From Branchiostoma floridae (taxonomy: Eukaryota > Chordata > Leptocardii > Amphioxiformes > Branchiostomatidae): a DNA stretch of 64,000 nucleotides. The stretch is taken from the NCBI RefSeq assembly GCF_000003815.2, contig NC_049981.1, forward strand, positions 10,021,735-10,085,734, in the 5' to 3' direction. The notes beneath the pieces are model-generated. The model did no database searches, had not been told where the DNA came from, and saw only the letters and a list, made by a program, of their open reading frames with translations. Numbering within the stretch: position 1 is the stretch's first letter; every line of letters starts with the position of its first letter. Made by a program: the position numbers and the translations under genes. Below are positions 11,960 to 23,700 of this stretch, piece by piece.

Positions 11960-12710
11960 TGAATATTAGTACTTTGAAGGTAAGACAGGTGTGTTGTCTT
12001 TGACTTATGACCAGGTAAAACCAGATGAGGTACATTACAGGAAAGACATGTGTGTTTTCTTTGAATAATGACCAGGTAAGACCAGATGAGGTACATAACA
12101 GATAAGACAGGTGTGTTTTCTTTGACTACAGGCCAGGTATGACCAGATGAGATACATTACAGGTAAGACAGGTGTGTTTTCTTTGAGTAATGACCAGGTA
12201 TGACCAGATGAGGTAGATTACAGGTAAGGCTGGTGTGTTGTCTTTGAATAATGACCAGGTATGACCAGGTGAGGTACATTACAGGTAAGGCAGGTGTGTT
12301 GTCTTTGACTACAGGCCAGGTATGACCAGATGAGGTACATTACAGGTGAGACAGGTGTGTTGTCTTTGACTTATGACCAGGTATGACCAGATGAGGTACA
12401 TTACAGGTAAGACAGGTGTGTTTTCTTTGAATAATGACCAGGTAAGACCTGATAAGGTACATTATAGGTAAGGCAGGTGTGTTGTCTTTTAATAATGACT
12501 AGGTATGATCAGGTGTGGTACATTACAGGTAAGACAGGTGTATTTTCTTTACAAATTACTAGGTATGACCAGATGAGGTACATTAGAGGTACTACAGGTG
12601 TGCTTTCTTTGACTACAGGCCAGGTAAAACCATATGAGGTACATTAGAGGCAAGACAGGTATATTTTCTTTGCCTACAGAAGAGGTATGACCAAATGAGA
12701 TACAGTACAA
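11960..12710 (+). repeat. ~60-bp minisatellite, forward array
   Basis: About twelve imperfect ~60-bp units with core 'GACCAGGTATGACCAGATG', 'AGGTACATTACAGGTAAG' and 'ACAGGTGTGTTTTCTTTGA'. Many units carry CAGGTAAG, a strong splice-donor look-alike, on the + strand. It lies upstream of the YqaJ gene inside the transposon. Confidence 0.9.
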
Positions 12711-13690
12711 TGTACAGGAAAGTACATAACCTGGTGCCTTCTGGTCAATCTTGAAAGAAAACATACCTGCCTTATCTGTAATGTACCTTACCTGGTGCCT
12801 TCTGGTCAATCTTGAAAGAAAACATACCTGCCTTATCTGTAATGTACCTTACCTGGTGCCTTATAGTCAGTATTCAAAGAAAACATACCTGCCTTATCTG
12901 TAATGTACCTTACCTGGTGCCTTATAGTCAGTATTCAAAGAAAACATACCTGCCTTATCTGTAATGTACCTTACCTGGTGCCTTATAGTCAGTATTCAAA
13001 GAAAACATACCTGCCTTATCTGTAATGTACCTTACCTGGTGCCTTATAGTCAGTATTCAAAGAAAACATACCTGCCTTATCTGTAATGTACCTTACCTGG
13101 TGCCTTATAGTCAGTATTCAAAGAAAACATACCTGCCTTATCTGTAATGTACCTTACCTGGTGCCTTATAGTCAGTATTCAAAGAAAACACACCTGCCTT
13201 ATCTGTAATGTACCTTACCTGGTGCCTTATAGTCAGTATTCAAAGAAAACACACCTGCCTTATCTGTAATGTACCTTACCTGGTGCCTTATAGTCAGTAT
13301 TCAAAGAAAACATACCTGCCTTATCTGTAATGTACCTTACCTGGTGCCTTATAGTCAGTATTCAAAGAAAACACACCTGCCTTATCTGTAATGTACCTTA
13401 CCTGGTGCCTTATGGTTAATTTTCAAAGAAAACACACTTGTCTTAGCTGTAATGTACCTTACCTGGTGTCTTGTGGTCAATCTTTGAAGAAAATACACCT
13501 GTCTTACCTGTAATGTACATTACCTGTTGTCTCATCAGGTCAATCTTTAACGAAAACACACTTGTCTTACCTGTAATGTACCTTACATGATTATGATCAA
13601 TCTTCAAAGAAAACAAACACATTTCACTTCCCTTACTTTTGAAGGAAACTATATCTAACATGTAATGTACCTCATCTTGTTTACCTGGCC
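12711..13690 (-). repeat. 61-bp minisatellite, reverse-oriented array
   Basis: About sixteen units with an exact 61-bp spacing in the centre (landmark TTATAGTCAG at 12861, 12922, 12983, 13044). The unit, 'TACCTGGTGCCTTATAGTC' then 'TATTCAAAGAAAACATACC' then 'TGCCTTATCTGTAATGTACC', is the reverse complement of the preceding array's unit. The two arrays therefore face each other with a switch near 12,710. The middle units are nearly identical while the outer ones are diverged. Confidence 0.9.
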
Positions 13691-13739
13691 CTAGTCCGAG
13701 TACACGAGTACAGACCTGCTTTACCATGTACGGAACTCT

Positions 13740-16110
13740 CACATCCCTCCCGGCATCATCAGATAGTTCTACTTTTCACAATCATCGCACCACTTAGTAC
13801 TTTGGGAGCAATTCATTTTGGAATATCAAACAGACCAATTTATACCAAACCTTTAACTTATGTCATTGGAGAGAGTCACTCGGCAAGGTTTTCTGTCATT
13901 TTTCTTCCTGGCCATAGGAGAGACGCGACTTTAAAACTTTGTAATCTAAGGTATGACTCGTAAAGACTTGTGTTTGACACAAAATGTTTTAATATACATC
14001 GTTTTGAAAGAGTACCCTTGATGAATCTTGGACAAGTGCCGGAGGAAAGTCTCACTCCCCCTGTCAAATCCATTCCTGTATCCTGTATCTGTCATCACAG
14101 TGTAGTGAGCGGGAAAGACCGAACCTTTACAAAGTGATATAAGTAGGCAGTTTCATATGGTCACATTATTCTGGTAAGGAGTATTACTTTGTGGGTAATA
14201 CTCTCCGTTGTTTGAAGGAGAATTTGTTTTATCCGAAGTACATAGACAGGCCGTTGATCACCGGATATTACCAAACCTTTAATCAATCTAAGATTTATAT
14301 TATCGCAAACTGTGGATGCGCCCTGTACACGCGCCTTTTTTCCGTCATTAACACTGGAGACATGCGACCTTCAAAACGCTTGCAAAGGTCTTAGTTATAC
14401 TTAAGGAGAACGCGCGTTTCACCCAGTGAGTTATAGCATGTATTGTTTTTCAAAGTTTCATTAATTGATTCATTCCGATGTAATATTTCAACCACGTGAT
14501 TGGAAAATTTCACGATGGCTACGCGTTCTCTGTCCGACTGAAAAAGCGAACTGTTATATTCATTGGTTCACACTCAGATGGTGTTACTAAACCATAAGGT
14601 ATGTTACAGCAAATATGCACCCTTTACACATGTATCATTTGGGTCTATTTCACCCGAAAGACTTTGCCTTTAGCTATATGACAAAAGATCCTTGATTCAC
14701 ACAGACTGGTGAGTTTTCATCTGTATCGTTGGAAGAAATACCCTTCATATCTCTTGCAGTTTCACGTAGCTCGTTGGAAAGGAGTATTGTGATATTTCAA
14801 CTTGTATCATTTGAGATCATTTGAAAGATACAGTCTACTGAAAACTGTTAAGGGTCCTGATTCAGGGCTGTGTTGTTGAAAAGACCTATTGGGCCTCCAC
14901 AAATTCCTCTTCTGCGTCTGTACCAGTGTTTTGTGTTCGGGAAATTAATTTAAAACGGATACATTCCGCAGTTGTATTATTTGAAAGTTACTTGGCAGGA
15001 AGGATACCTAAGAGTCTCGTGGCATATACAGGCGCGTTCCAACCACTCACGGCTTCGGCAGATTGAGGCTACATGACTGTATATGGTGTCAATTTAAAAG
15101 GCTTCTCTTGATCAGGAAGTGAATTCCCTTCCTAAATCGTGAATAGATTGGTTCCTAAGCCGTAGGATTGTGTGCTGGTCCATCTCTGCTGATTACAGCT
15201 CTAATCTTCCTTTACTTATAGAGCGTACAGTCCATTCTTTTGTCTTCAATCTACCATAGGCAAAAGTGCATGTATTGTTGGTTCAAAGAACACTGTGCAT
15301 TCGCCTTTAAATCAATACGGCTACACCGTATCTTGAACCCGGATAGCCTATAATCAATCTTTAATATATACGTATACAATTTAACATATATGACTTTTTG
15401 TACATAAATGTATTAAAAGCCTACAAAAACACTCCCTCCACACCAGACTCTTGTGCTCAGGTCGTGCCACTTCCAATCTGCAACGTTACTTTTGAAGGGA
15501 AAATCCGGGCATGTACACTTTGATTGAAGTAAGAATTTTCATGGTGTTCCTTCATCACAACTTAAAAGAAAGCACTGTCCCATCGCAGCATTGTATATCC
15601 TGTGTGACTAATTTTTCGTTTCAAATTTCAGGCGCAACATTGCACACCGTGATTGCGCCTCTCGCCAACAAGAAAAAAAAATTCAAGGCACTCTCCGGGC
15701 CACGCGGCGCAGTTTTAACACATAACGTTGTAGTTTTTTGTAGTAGTGGTCTAAGGGGGAGAAAATAATACCTTCAGAGTGCAAACATGAAAATCAGTTT
15801 TGACGCGGTTTTCACAAGACTAATTAATTTTCCATCCTTAGTGAGCTCGAGTGCCTTTTAGTATGTGATTAAGCAAAACGGAAAGTGCACCAAGGGATCC
15901 AAGGGGGTGTCGTATTAATCAAGTTTATTGCAAATTCTTGTCCGTGTGCTAATTGCAGGTAATATAGATTCAAACAGTGTAAAATACAATAACACAAGTG
16001 TCTACTCTTGGTCTAAAACTAATAAAAGCTAACTCTAGATCCTGGGTTATTGATATACAAAACAATCTTTCGTCCTAAATGCCCAAGTACGTGCAAATAA
16101 GCAAGAGAGT
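13740..16110. other. non-coding right part of the transposon
   Basis: No recognisable protein or RNA gene. Short frames (13876-14073, 14191-14394, 15511-15768) lack domains. Scattered similar phrases, such as GGAGTATT near 14178 and 14780, hint at old degenerate repeats but no period could be fixed by eye. Confidence 0.5.
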
Positions 16111-16239
16111 CTGCCCGCCGATCTACAATCAGTGCTCCGAGTAGTAAAAGCCCGAAAGACCCGGCAACTAAATTAAACTCCCCGGGGCAAGGAGGTTATC
16201 GAGCTCTCCCCGGAGCGCTAAGTTAGATTGGCGGGCAGG
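16111..16239. mobile_element. small palindromic MITE-like element
   Basis: The ends CTGCCCGCCGATCTA (16111) and TTAGATTGGCGGGCAG form imperfect inverted repeats around a ~130-bp GC-rich interior containing CTCCCCGGGG and CTCCCCGGAG. The interior also holds a single CAAGGAGGTTAT arm at 16188-16199. It is nested in the large transposon. Confidence 0.5.
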
Positions 16240-16530
16240 CTGCACTAGTGAGCCACCGAAGAAACAGCCTGCCGCCCCTGGATATGGATATATATCTGGT
16301 ACCAGGATAACTTGTTATTAATATTAAACTTTTATTTTTTTTATAGCCCCTTTGCTGCTTTTTGTTGCTAAATGCCCTGAAAATGTGACCCGGAAACTGA
16401 TAGACCTCGTTCAATTACCGTATGCCTCAAAACCCCCATATAGAACCATGTCCGCCTGTGAGGGTCGCCCCCGTGTACACGATCTTTACTGCCCGACGCC
16501 GCCATCTTCTCTCTGCTCTGGGTGATATTC

Positions 16531-16608
16531 TTGTCCCCCAGGGCGACCATAATGCACCGCGCGGCGTCCTGGGTCAAGGGTCACCCGGTATCCGTGAAAA
16601 GAGCTATG
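16531..16608 (-). repeat. right terminal inverted repeat of the 12-kb transposon
   Basis: Exact reverse complement of 4622-4699 over 78 bp. The similarity stops on both sides of the repeat: GAATATCACC inside versus CTGCTTTCGC at the left end. A minus-strand frame at 16368-16577 starts within this repeat but has no domain. Confidence 0.95.
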
Positions 16609-16657
16609 TACATTGTATTTATGTACTGAATTTTCCTCAAAGGTAATTGAGTAAAAT

Positions 16658-16841
16658 TGACGTCATAGTGACGTAAGTTCAATCACTCTAAATGCTGCAA
16701 CATTGCGCGTGACGTCACAGCCTCTGAGCTTGTTGGTTGGTTGAAACTACAAGAGTGAAACATATACATTTAAACATGTAAATATATTACATGACAACTT
16801 CCAGATTTAACCTTCCAACATGGCGGACAACAGTGACGTCA
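16658..16841. promoter_or_regulatory. cluster of three CRE palindromes (TGACGTCA)
   Basis: Exact TGACGTCA octamers sit at 16658-16665, 16710-16717 and 16834-16841, with a half site TGACGTAA at 16669 and an ACATGGCGG (YY1-like) motif near 16819. ATF/CREB factors bind this octamer. The cluster lies 50-230 bp outside the right end of the transposon. No exon was recognised next to it, so it may be an orphan or a distant promoter. Confidence 0.5.
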
Positions 16842-17211
16842 TTGTCACGTGATTACAAACACTACTTCAAACACTCCACCTTGCTACCTTGGGAGTAACA
16901 ACGTAAATATTGGCAATGTAGGATTATCAATAATAAATGGAGTCCTATCAAATCACGTAGTGAAGGTTCTCTTGTATACATAAGGGAAATACGCAGTCTA
17001 GGCAACCTTTGTCGAGTTTTCGCATTTGTTGAGGCTTTGCACGCAATGGGTCAGGTGCCTATGTGCTAACCTGGAATCTAGACATTTTTCCAGGGCCTAC
17101 ACGAGTCAGCCCTTTGGCACCAGGCCCTAGATACCTACAAAGAAATTTTGCCGCAGCGCCCGTAAAAGACCCATTGGTTATAACTTGCATTCAGACAGAC
17201 ATGCAAGATTA
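16842..17211. other. no gene seen
   Basis: Unique-looking AT-rich sequence between the CRE cluster and the C-run MITE. No frames or repeats that can be supported. Confidence 0.5.
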
Positions 17212-18450
17212 CCGGTGTGACAGCGTTCTCGCCCCCCCGTGATCTCGCCCCCCCGGGGGCGAAAGCACTAGCGATCTCGCCCCCCCCCGGGGCGAAAGCA
17301 CTAGCGATCTCGCCCTCCCCAGTTAGTGATCTCGCCCCCCTACCTCGCCCCCCTTTAGCGATTTCGCCCCCCCCCCCAAAAAAAAACGGGTTTACATGAT
17401 ATTTTAGAAGTTGATTGGTATAAATCACACAATGCAGTTTCAGAATGATATAAGTACACGAGTTTGATACATAACTCCATCCATAGTATCAATATTAACG
17501 TAAGTACATGGCAATAAGATAATTGAACTTGTTTCAGACAAGGAGGGTTGGGTCCCTTGTATTCCCTTTATTGCATGTACCTGAGTCTCGACATGAGATA
17601 TATTTAATTGTATTCACCTGTCCTCAAGCAACCTATATATCTCCAATATGAAGTCTCTATTATGAATTGACCACAAAAGAACTATGTCATGTCTTTATTG
17701 ATTATGCAAATAAGGTATTCATTAGAATAATGCACATTTTGGTGTATGCACCTGGCCAAGGGGTATCTTCACCTTCAATATGACTGTTTTTCTAGTATTT
17801 AGAAACTGGTACGTTATATGCACCTACCCTATGGATATCTTCACCTCCAATATGACTGTTTTTCTACTATTTAGGAACTGGTGTTTTACCCGTGTTTCTT
17901 AAGACTGGTACTTTACCAGTTTTTTGTAGCATTTAGCAACAGGTATATGAACTTGTGCGTAGATAGTGTTTATAATGAGAAACTATTATTCAATTGTGTT
18001 TTTCTTAGTGCTTTGGAAATGTTTTCTGCACAAGAAAGAAAATACTGTGACAAATTGAAAACATATAGCTGACGTATTCTGTACCATAGACGGTGTTGAT
18101 TTATACGTTCACAATAGCATTGTTTTCTATGCCACCTCTGCCATGTCAGCTGCAAAAAAAATGTCCTTTCAATGTAGTGTTTGCACCGAACAAGGTATGA
18201 CATCTTACGGTAACAAGGTGCCATATAGGTACCAGGTAACACACCAACTATGTTACTCCCAGGTGCAGTATAGTACCAGGTAGCGCACCTAATATGTAGT
18301 AACCAACCTGCTTTTAAGACCTCTCCGAGGAATACTAGTAATGTCCGGGGGGGGGGCGAAAACGCTAAAGGGGGGCGAAAACGCTAGTGATCTCGCCCCC
18401 CGGGGGGGCGAGATCGCTGGGGGGGGGGGGGCGAGATCGCTGTCACACCG
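17212..18450. mobile_element. non-autonomous element with CCGGTGTGACAGCG ends and C/G-run subterminal repeats
   Basis: The left end CCGGTGTGACAGCG (17212) and right end CGCTGTCACACCGG (to 18450) are inverted repeats, and both are flanked by TA. Next to each end are degenerate repeats of GCGATCTCGCCCCCC on the left strand and their complement (GGGGGGCGAGATCGCT, GGGGCGAAAACGCTA) on the right. The ~900-bp centre has no gene but contains a tandem pair with 'AATATGACTGTTTTTCTA' at 17776 and 17849. No transposase, so mobility would depend on another element. Long G runs could form quadruplexes. Confidence 0.75.
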
Positions 18451-19020
18451 GTACTGTGTGCTTAGTTGGCCAGGTCTGGGCTGAAGGCTATATCACCGAG
18501 AAACCCTGCCCACAGCCCTAGCCTCGCAAAAGACTGGAGACTAGGTTATGTGTTCGCTGGGGAAAACCTACATTTCTATAGTACCTAAATCTAAGCGTGT
18601 GAGAAATCATATTTCTGAATCAAACCGGCACAAGAAAGGCGACAAGCTGGGATTGTTAATTTGGATAAAATAGGTAAGTAGTGATGTTAACTTTGTTGTT
18701 CTATCAGTACAAGCAATTATGGACATAATGATATCTACAACCCGTTATGATATGTGTTCATGCTTTTTGAATGATAGTATCATATAGGATAAGCACAATA
18801 TCATCATCTCATATGTCAACATGCCACGGTAGTATATAAATCAAGATTCAACATAAGACGGGAAAAGTGCCTTTTCTGATAGAGTAGTGTTTTGTAGAGC
18901 TTAAGGAAGGACAACATGTTTTTAAAAATCATGAAATGAATAATAATTAGCTAATCCGATCTAACTCATCCTGTCATCAAATGTTTTCCAAAGATACAAG
19001 ACTAACCCCCCCCCCCCCTC
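18451..19020. other. no gene seen
   Basis: AT-rich DNA without supported frames. A C-run follows at 19006-19018. Confidence 0.5.
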
Positions 19021-19021
19021 C

Positions 19022-20065
19022 CCAATACATTGTTACCATCTCCCTGAACACCGATGTAGTATTTTCAGGTATTCAGGCATTACAACAAGGCACCCCCTCC
19101 TGAAAGTAGTGCGGTATAGTCCATGAAAATGAATTGCCAAAAACCAAGGAATTTCCAATAGTTCCGATTCTCCAATAGAGGTCTCTAAGCAAATCTGCCT
19201 ATTGTTTCCAACACCATACGTCATCAACATCTTTCCCACACATTGTTCCCATCTCCGTGAACACCGTTGTAGTGTTTTCAGCTATTCCAATATAACAACC
19301 TTGGAACAGAAGAAGGCGATTATACACATGAATACACAGCCTGTCCACTTATATACAACTGTTATTGTACTATTATGTTTTCCTTATTTTCTGTATAAAT
19401 CCTGATCTGTTTAGCTCCGCGAAACCATGGTTTGATGGTATTGATCTGTGTGATTATGATTATGATTTGATATCTGTTATCTGATTTATAATAGTTACCG
19501 ATTATGTTCATGTCGTTCTCTTATGTTATAATATCCTATGTTCACTCATAATTTATATTGTATGTGTCTTATAAGCTTACGTGGGCTGGGCGTTCTAACA
19601 CAACACGTTAATAAAATTCATTCATTCATTCATTCATTCATAACAAGAAGAATACAAGAAAACAAACCCTTCCTGAATCTAGGATAGTATAGTCCATGAA
19701 ATTAAATCACCAACACTGACTTTCTAATCTTTCCGATTTTCCAATAGCGATTCTCCAAAATCTACCCATTGTTTCCAAAGCCATGCGTCATCAACATCTT
19801 TCCCATACATTGTTCCCATCTCCATGAACACTGTTGTAGTATATATATTTTCAGGTATTCCAGCATAGCAGGAAGACACCCCCCTTCCTAGATGTAGTGT
19901 GGTATACTCCATGAAAAAATTACCAACGCTGACTACTAGTATATAATCTTTTCGATTCTCCAATAGAGGCCTCTAAGCAAAACACTATTGTTTCCAACAC
20001 CATACGTACGTCATCAACATGTTTCCCACACATTGTTCCCATCTCCGTGATCACCGTTGCTATAC
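19022..20065. repeat. ~230-bp diverged tandem repeat, about four units
   Basis: The phrases 'CATTGTTCCCATCTCC', 'GAACACCGTTGTAGT', 'TCCATGAAA' and 'TTTCCAACACCATACGTC' recur near 19030, 19240, 19810 and 20030 in the same order. One unit is interrupted by the LINE insertion at 19299-19639. Minus-strand frames at 19033-19239 and 19724-19963 are translations of this repeat. Confidence 0.7.
19299..19639 (+). mobile_element. LINE 3' end with (ATTC)n tail, flanked by ATAACAA
   Basis: A ~340-bp block ends with AATAAA followed by ATTCATTCATTCATTC. It is flanked by ATAACAA at 19292-19298 and 19640-19646, a 7-bp target duplication. Removing it rejoins the ~230-bp repeat unit. AATAAA plus a short tandem tail is usual for 5'-truncated CR1/L2-type non-LTR retrotransposons. 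No coding part remains. Confidence 0.7.
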
Positions 20066-20192
20066 AGGCGTCCCATGAACACACCTGTCACTGTTCTCAC
20101 AACACATGACAATATAGGTCTCGCCTTGACATTTCAAACTACTGATGGGAAAGGAAGTTCCCTTAGAAACATGCAAACAAACGGGCGAAGGG

Positions 20193-20200
20193 TATAAAAA
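20193..20200 (+). promoter_or_regulatory. TATA box of the MARVEL gene
   Basis: TATAAAAA preceded by GC-rich GGGCGAAGGG. A start of transcription about 30 bp downstream would give a short 5'UTR exon ending at the donor AATAAG|GTAGGAAC (20268), which fits the gene model. Confidence 0.55.
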
Positions 20201-20712
20201 ACGGACACACCTTTTTTATTCTCAAATACAAAGCGGAGAACGAACTTGAAGCCAAAGTACTGAATAAGGTAGGAACATATTTTTTGTTGGTTATCCGAAG
20301 GTTTCCGATTCAATGATAATACCAGGATTTGTAGTCTCTATAATAAGACTCTATAAGTCGCTGGGAATAGTAGAATTTGATAAATAGAAAAATGATATGT
20401 CGCCCTATACTAAACATAACAAACTGTACTCCAAGGCCGGCTAACTCCTCTGGCATGTTATTTGTCTATTTGTCATAGATGTTTTTAATTTTTTTAGCAC
20501 TATTTTTCCAGCGAGTCTTTAATATAATAGATGATTAGGTGTGTATTATGTGTTATGTTGACGTATTTCTTTTCTTTCACAGGATTTTCATCTACAACTA
20601 TCCAACAGAGACAAAAACTACTTAACTACGGACGAAAGCTACCCAACGGAAAGTCTCGTATATACTGTACTCTTATTCGATTGCTTGAGGATTTTTACGC
20701 TGCGTGGCAGAG

Positions 20713-23700
20713 ATGGGAGTGTATAGCTACACGTGCTGCAACTTTGAATACATCTGTAGTGTCATCGGAGCCTTGCACCTTCTAGAACTGGTAAGCATAT
20801 AATATATTTGTTTTGTCTTAATATATATTTCTATGTACGAACACTTTTTTCACCCTTAAGGTTGTTGACTCAAAACCTGGAGGTACTGAGTTCGAATTTT
20901 AAACGTTGCGCCTTTGGGAAAGGCACTTGACAGTAACTTTCTCACTTGACTCAAGTGTAAATGAGTAGTACGTACTTAGCTTCGGTTAGCTTTTTAGAGG
21001 CATCCCCCCAATAGCTCGACATCAAATGGAAACCCCGTACTCTTCAGTACAAACCTGGTCCGTTACGCCATTGAGTGATTCGCAAAACAAACACAAACAA
21101 ACCAACTGGAGTAAAGCCTCTGAATGGTAGCAACAATACTTTGTGGAACTGTTTGACGTTTAAACTTAGTGTTTTGCTTTTTAAGGATAATTTTGTGGTT
21201 AAATTATTAGCTCTAAAAGTACCCTATTGACACCACCAAGACTGTAGATACAAAACATTTTCTCTCTAAGAAATATTTTGAAGGTCATTGCTTAAAAAAA
21301 CAATCTTTTTTCATTTTTCATCTGTGTATATCACTGTATTGCCTATCGTATTCCACACAAAAAAAATTAAAGAAAGGATATAACTAACTTCCAACGGTCC
21401 AATTCAGGTATGGGTTCATAGATTGAACACCTGTTTTGCCAGCGTTTGGAAAAATCAGCCACACTTATTTGCAATTATATTATTCATGTTTGGGCGGAAA
21501 TCACACATAATGTAGTTTGGTAACACCTGTTTCGTGTTGTCAGTCTAGCCGATGTTTGTTAGTGACAGTTGTAGATACCACAACTATTTGTAATTAGTGT
21601 CTACCAGATCTCATGGTTTTCATGAAATAGTACAATAACTTCCTAGATGAGTCACCCAGCATACGCATTTCCAATGCTTCTGTCGGGAGTCGCTGAAATG
21701 TAAAGCGGAAATATCACTGGATTGCGCCATATTGCGCTAGAATATTACGCCAAATTTACTATAATGGATTTGCACTAATTTTCCCATGCGGTCACACTGA
21801 CCTGCGACGCGTTTACGTATGAAGTCCAGATCAGGAGTTTATTGAAAATCGCAGTGTCGCAAAGAGATTGTAAGTGATAAAAGTACCTTCATTTATGATA
21901 CTTGCCCGGCGCAATGTAGGCAATAGATTAGAAAATGGCATTTCGCGCCCATTTCACCATTTGGGAACTGCGATTTTTAAAGGAAAATTTTAACAAAATT
22001 CACAAATTTGGGTGCTCGTTGGCGAATTAGGTGCAATTTGGCACAGTCAAGGTATAAAGTAAACCAGTGGCTTTAAGTCCCAATTGGAAACGACTAATAC
22101 AATTCGTATACCGATACATTGGGATGCATATCTTTGTTATCCTCTATTCATACACATATCATACTCATCTTCAAACCGTCCACATCCGATCTATACTACA
22201 CTGAATAATTTATAAGTGTTGTTGGCTTTGGGTCTTGTTGTAGGTGTTGCAACCATAACAACTGTCTTCCCCATTGTGAGTAACACAATCACACATGTCA
22301 AAGTCTTCCTTTGTCAAATTTCTACATGTGTCAAGTTTTTTGTTCCGCATTATAAACTGTCACGCAAGCTGTCCAATTGTGAAGGTTGCTGTAGCTTCAG
22401 GTTTACTAGACAATGGATTTATAGTAATGGCAAAGGACATGTTATGAGATTTTATTATCCAGACACGTTTACAAGTGCGTGCCAATGTTTTATGAGTGTC
22501 CTTGATCACCAAAACAAATGGTCTCCTAGTTTCTTTCTTAGTTAACTTTAGATAACAAAAAAATCTGTCAGAACTTTTATCGCAGTAAGGGACTCAATCC
22601 AAACATGTGTTGTGTTGCTGCTTTAAAATGATTCTTTGAGACATGGCATTAGAAAAGCGTGTATCATAAAGTCATTTACGTGTGTGATTTTCGAATCTTG
22701 TTTAGAGGGATTAAAGTTTATTCCAATAAAATCAAAAAATAAGACTGCTCGAATTCCCCATCGTGTTATCTTCTGGTATTTTCTATTATGCTCAGAAAAC
22801 GTTATCTGTCGAAGTGAGTAACGGGTGAAAGGTCGAGTTAAAGTTGGTAACGGCCCCCGTCCCTGTTCAATCACATTTTTATCAAGGATGGTATTGCAAA
22901 CACAGCTGCGTGGGTCAAAGGTACCGGCGCCCAACAATGTCCAATCAAATTTTACTAACTTAAAAGGATTATTGCAAGAAATGATAAACGGGTAAAAGGT
23001 GGTTGGAAGTCGGTACCTGCCCCCGTCTCTGTTTAACCACATCATTCTAAAGATTGTTGGAAGTCGGTACATGCCCCCGTCTCCGTGTAATCATATGTAG
23101 CCATCTCTTTATCGAATAAGATGTTGCCAGCGCAGAAACTCGGGTCTGGTGAAATCTTCATATTGCCGAATGTGTTACCGACATAAAGATTAACTATATC
23201 ATGATGCTAATGCATATGTTTTATTGAATAAAGAGACATATGTTATATTCACGGACATATATGTTTTATTGTTTTCCAGTTTTTCGGGTTTGTTGTGTGG
23301 GTGTTACTGGTTGTGTATAGATGGATTATATCATGATGATAATACATTTGTATATGTTTGATTGTTTTCCAGTTCTTCGGGTTTGTTGTGTGGGTGCTGC
23401 TGGTTGTGTACGCGTACTTTGACCTGTCGCTGGTGTCCGTGCTGGGGGATGCCCAACACTGGGTGGTGCTGGTGGCCGTGACGTGCTGGCTCGTCACCTT
23501 CATCTTCATCATCACCCACGCTACCGGTCTGTGCAAGAAGTGCGGATATAACTGGAATCTGGTGGTCAGTATAACATCCCTGTTATCAGAGTTTTTACCT
23601 AAACCAAGAAGTGTGTTTTCGGTATCATTTGGTTTCGTTATCAGGGTACAAAAGCCCAAAATATACATGTTTGGTCTGAAATTGCCACAAAAGCCATGAA

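Larger units (their letters stand above)
4622..16608. mobile_element. two-gene DNA transposon, ISL2EU/IS4EU-like, ~12 kb
   Basis: The element is defined by inverted repeats at 4622-4699 and 16531-16608 that match at all 78 positions. Between them are a THAP/DDE transposase gene on + (4756-7559) and, convergent, a SAP-SWIM-YqaJ-PHD gene on - (8278-11495). The ISL2EU/IS4EU superfamily is known for pairing a THAP-bearing IS4-like transposase with a YqaJ-type nuclease, so the content fits. The terminal context CATAGC...GCTATG is compatible with a 2-bp AT or TA target duplication, which cannot be separated because the ends are self-complementary there. The transposase start lies only 57 bp inside the left repeat. 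The right side carries ~5 kb of extra non-coding DNA including a large minisatellite. Identical termini suggest a recent insertion. Confidence 0.85.

Noticed and set aside
16368-16577. Minus-strand frame starting in the right terminal repeat of the transposon
   Set aside because: No domain, no splice link to the nuclease gene, and the equivalent is absent at the left end.
22216-22545. Hydrophobic start (MLLALGLVVGVATITTVFP) as an exon of the MARVEL gene
   Set aside because: The confirmed exons join in phase without it, and there is no donor after it.
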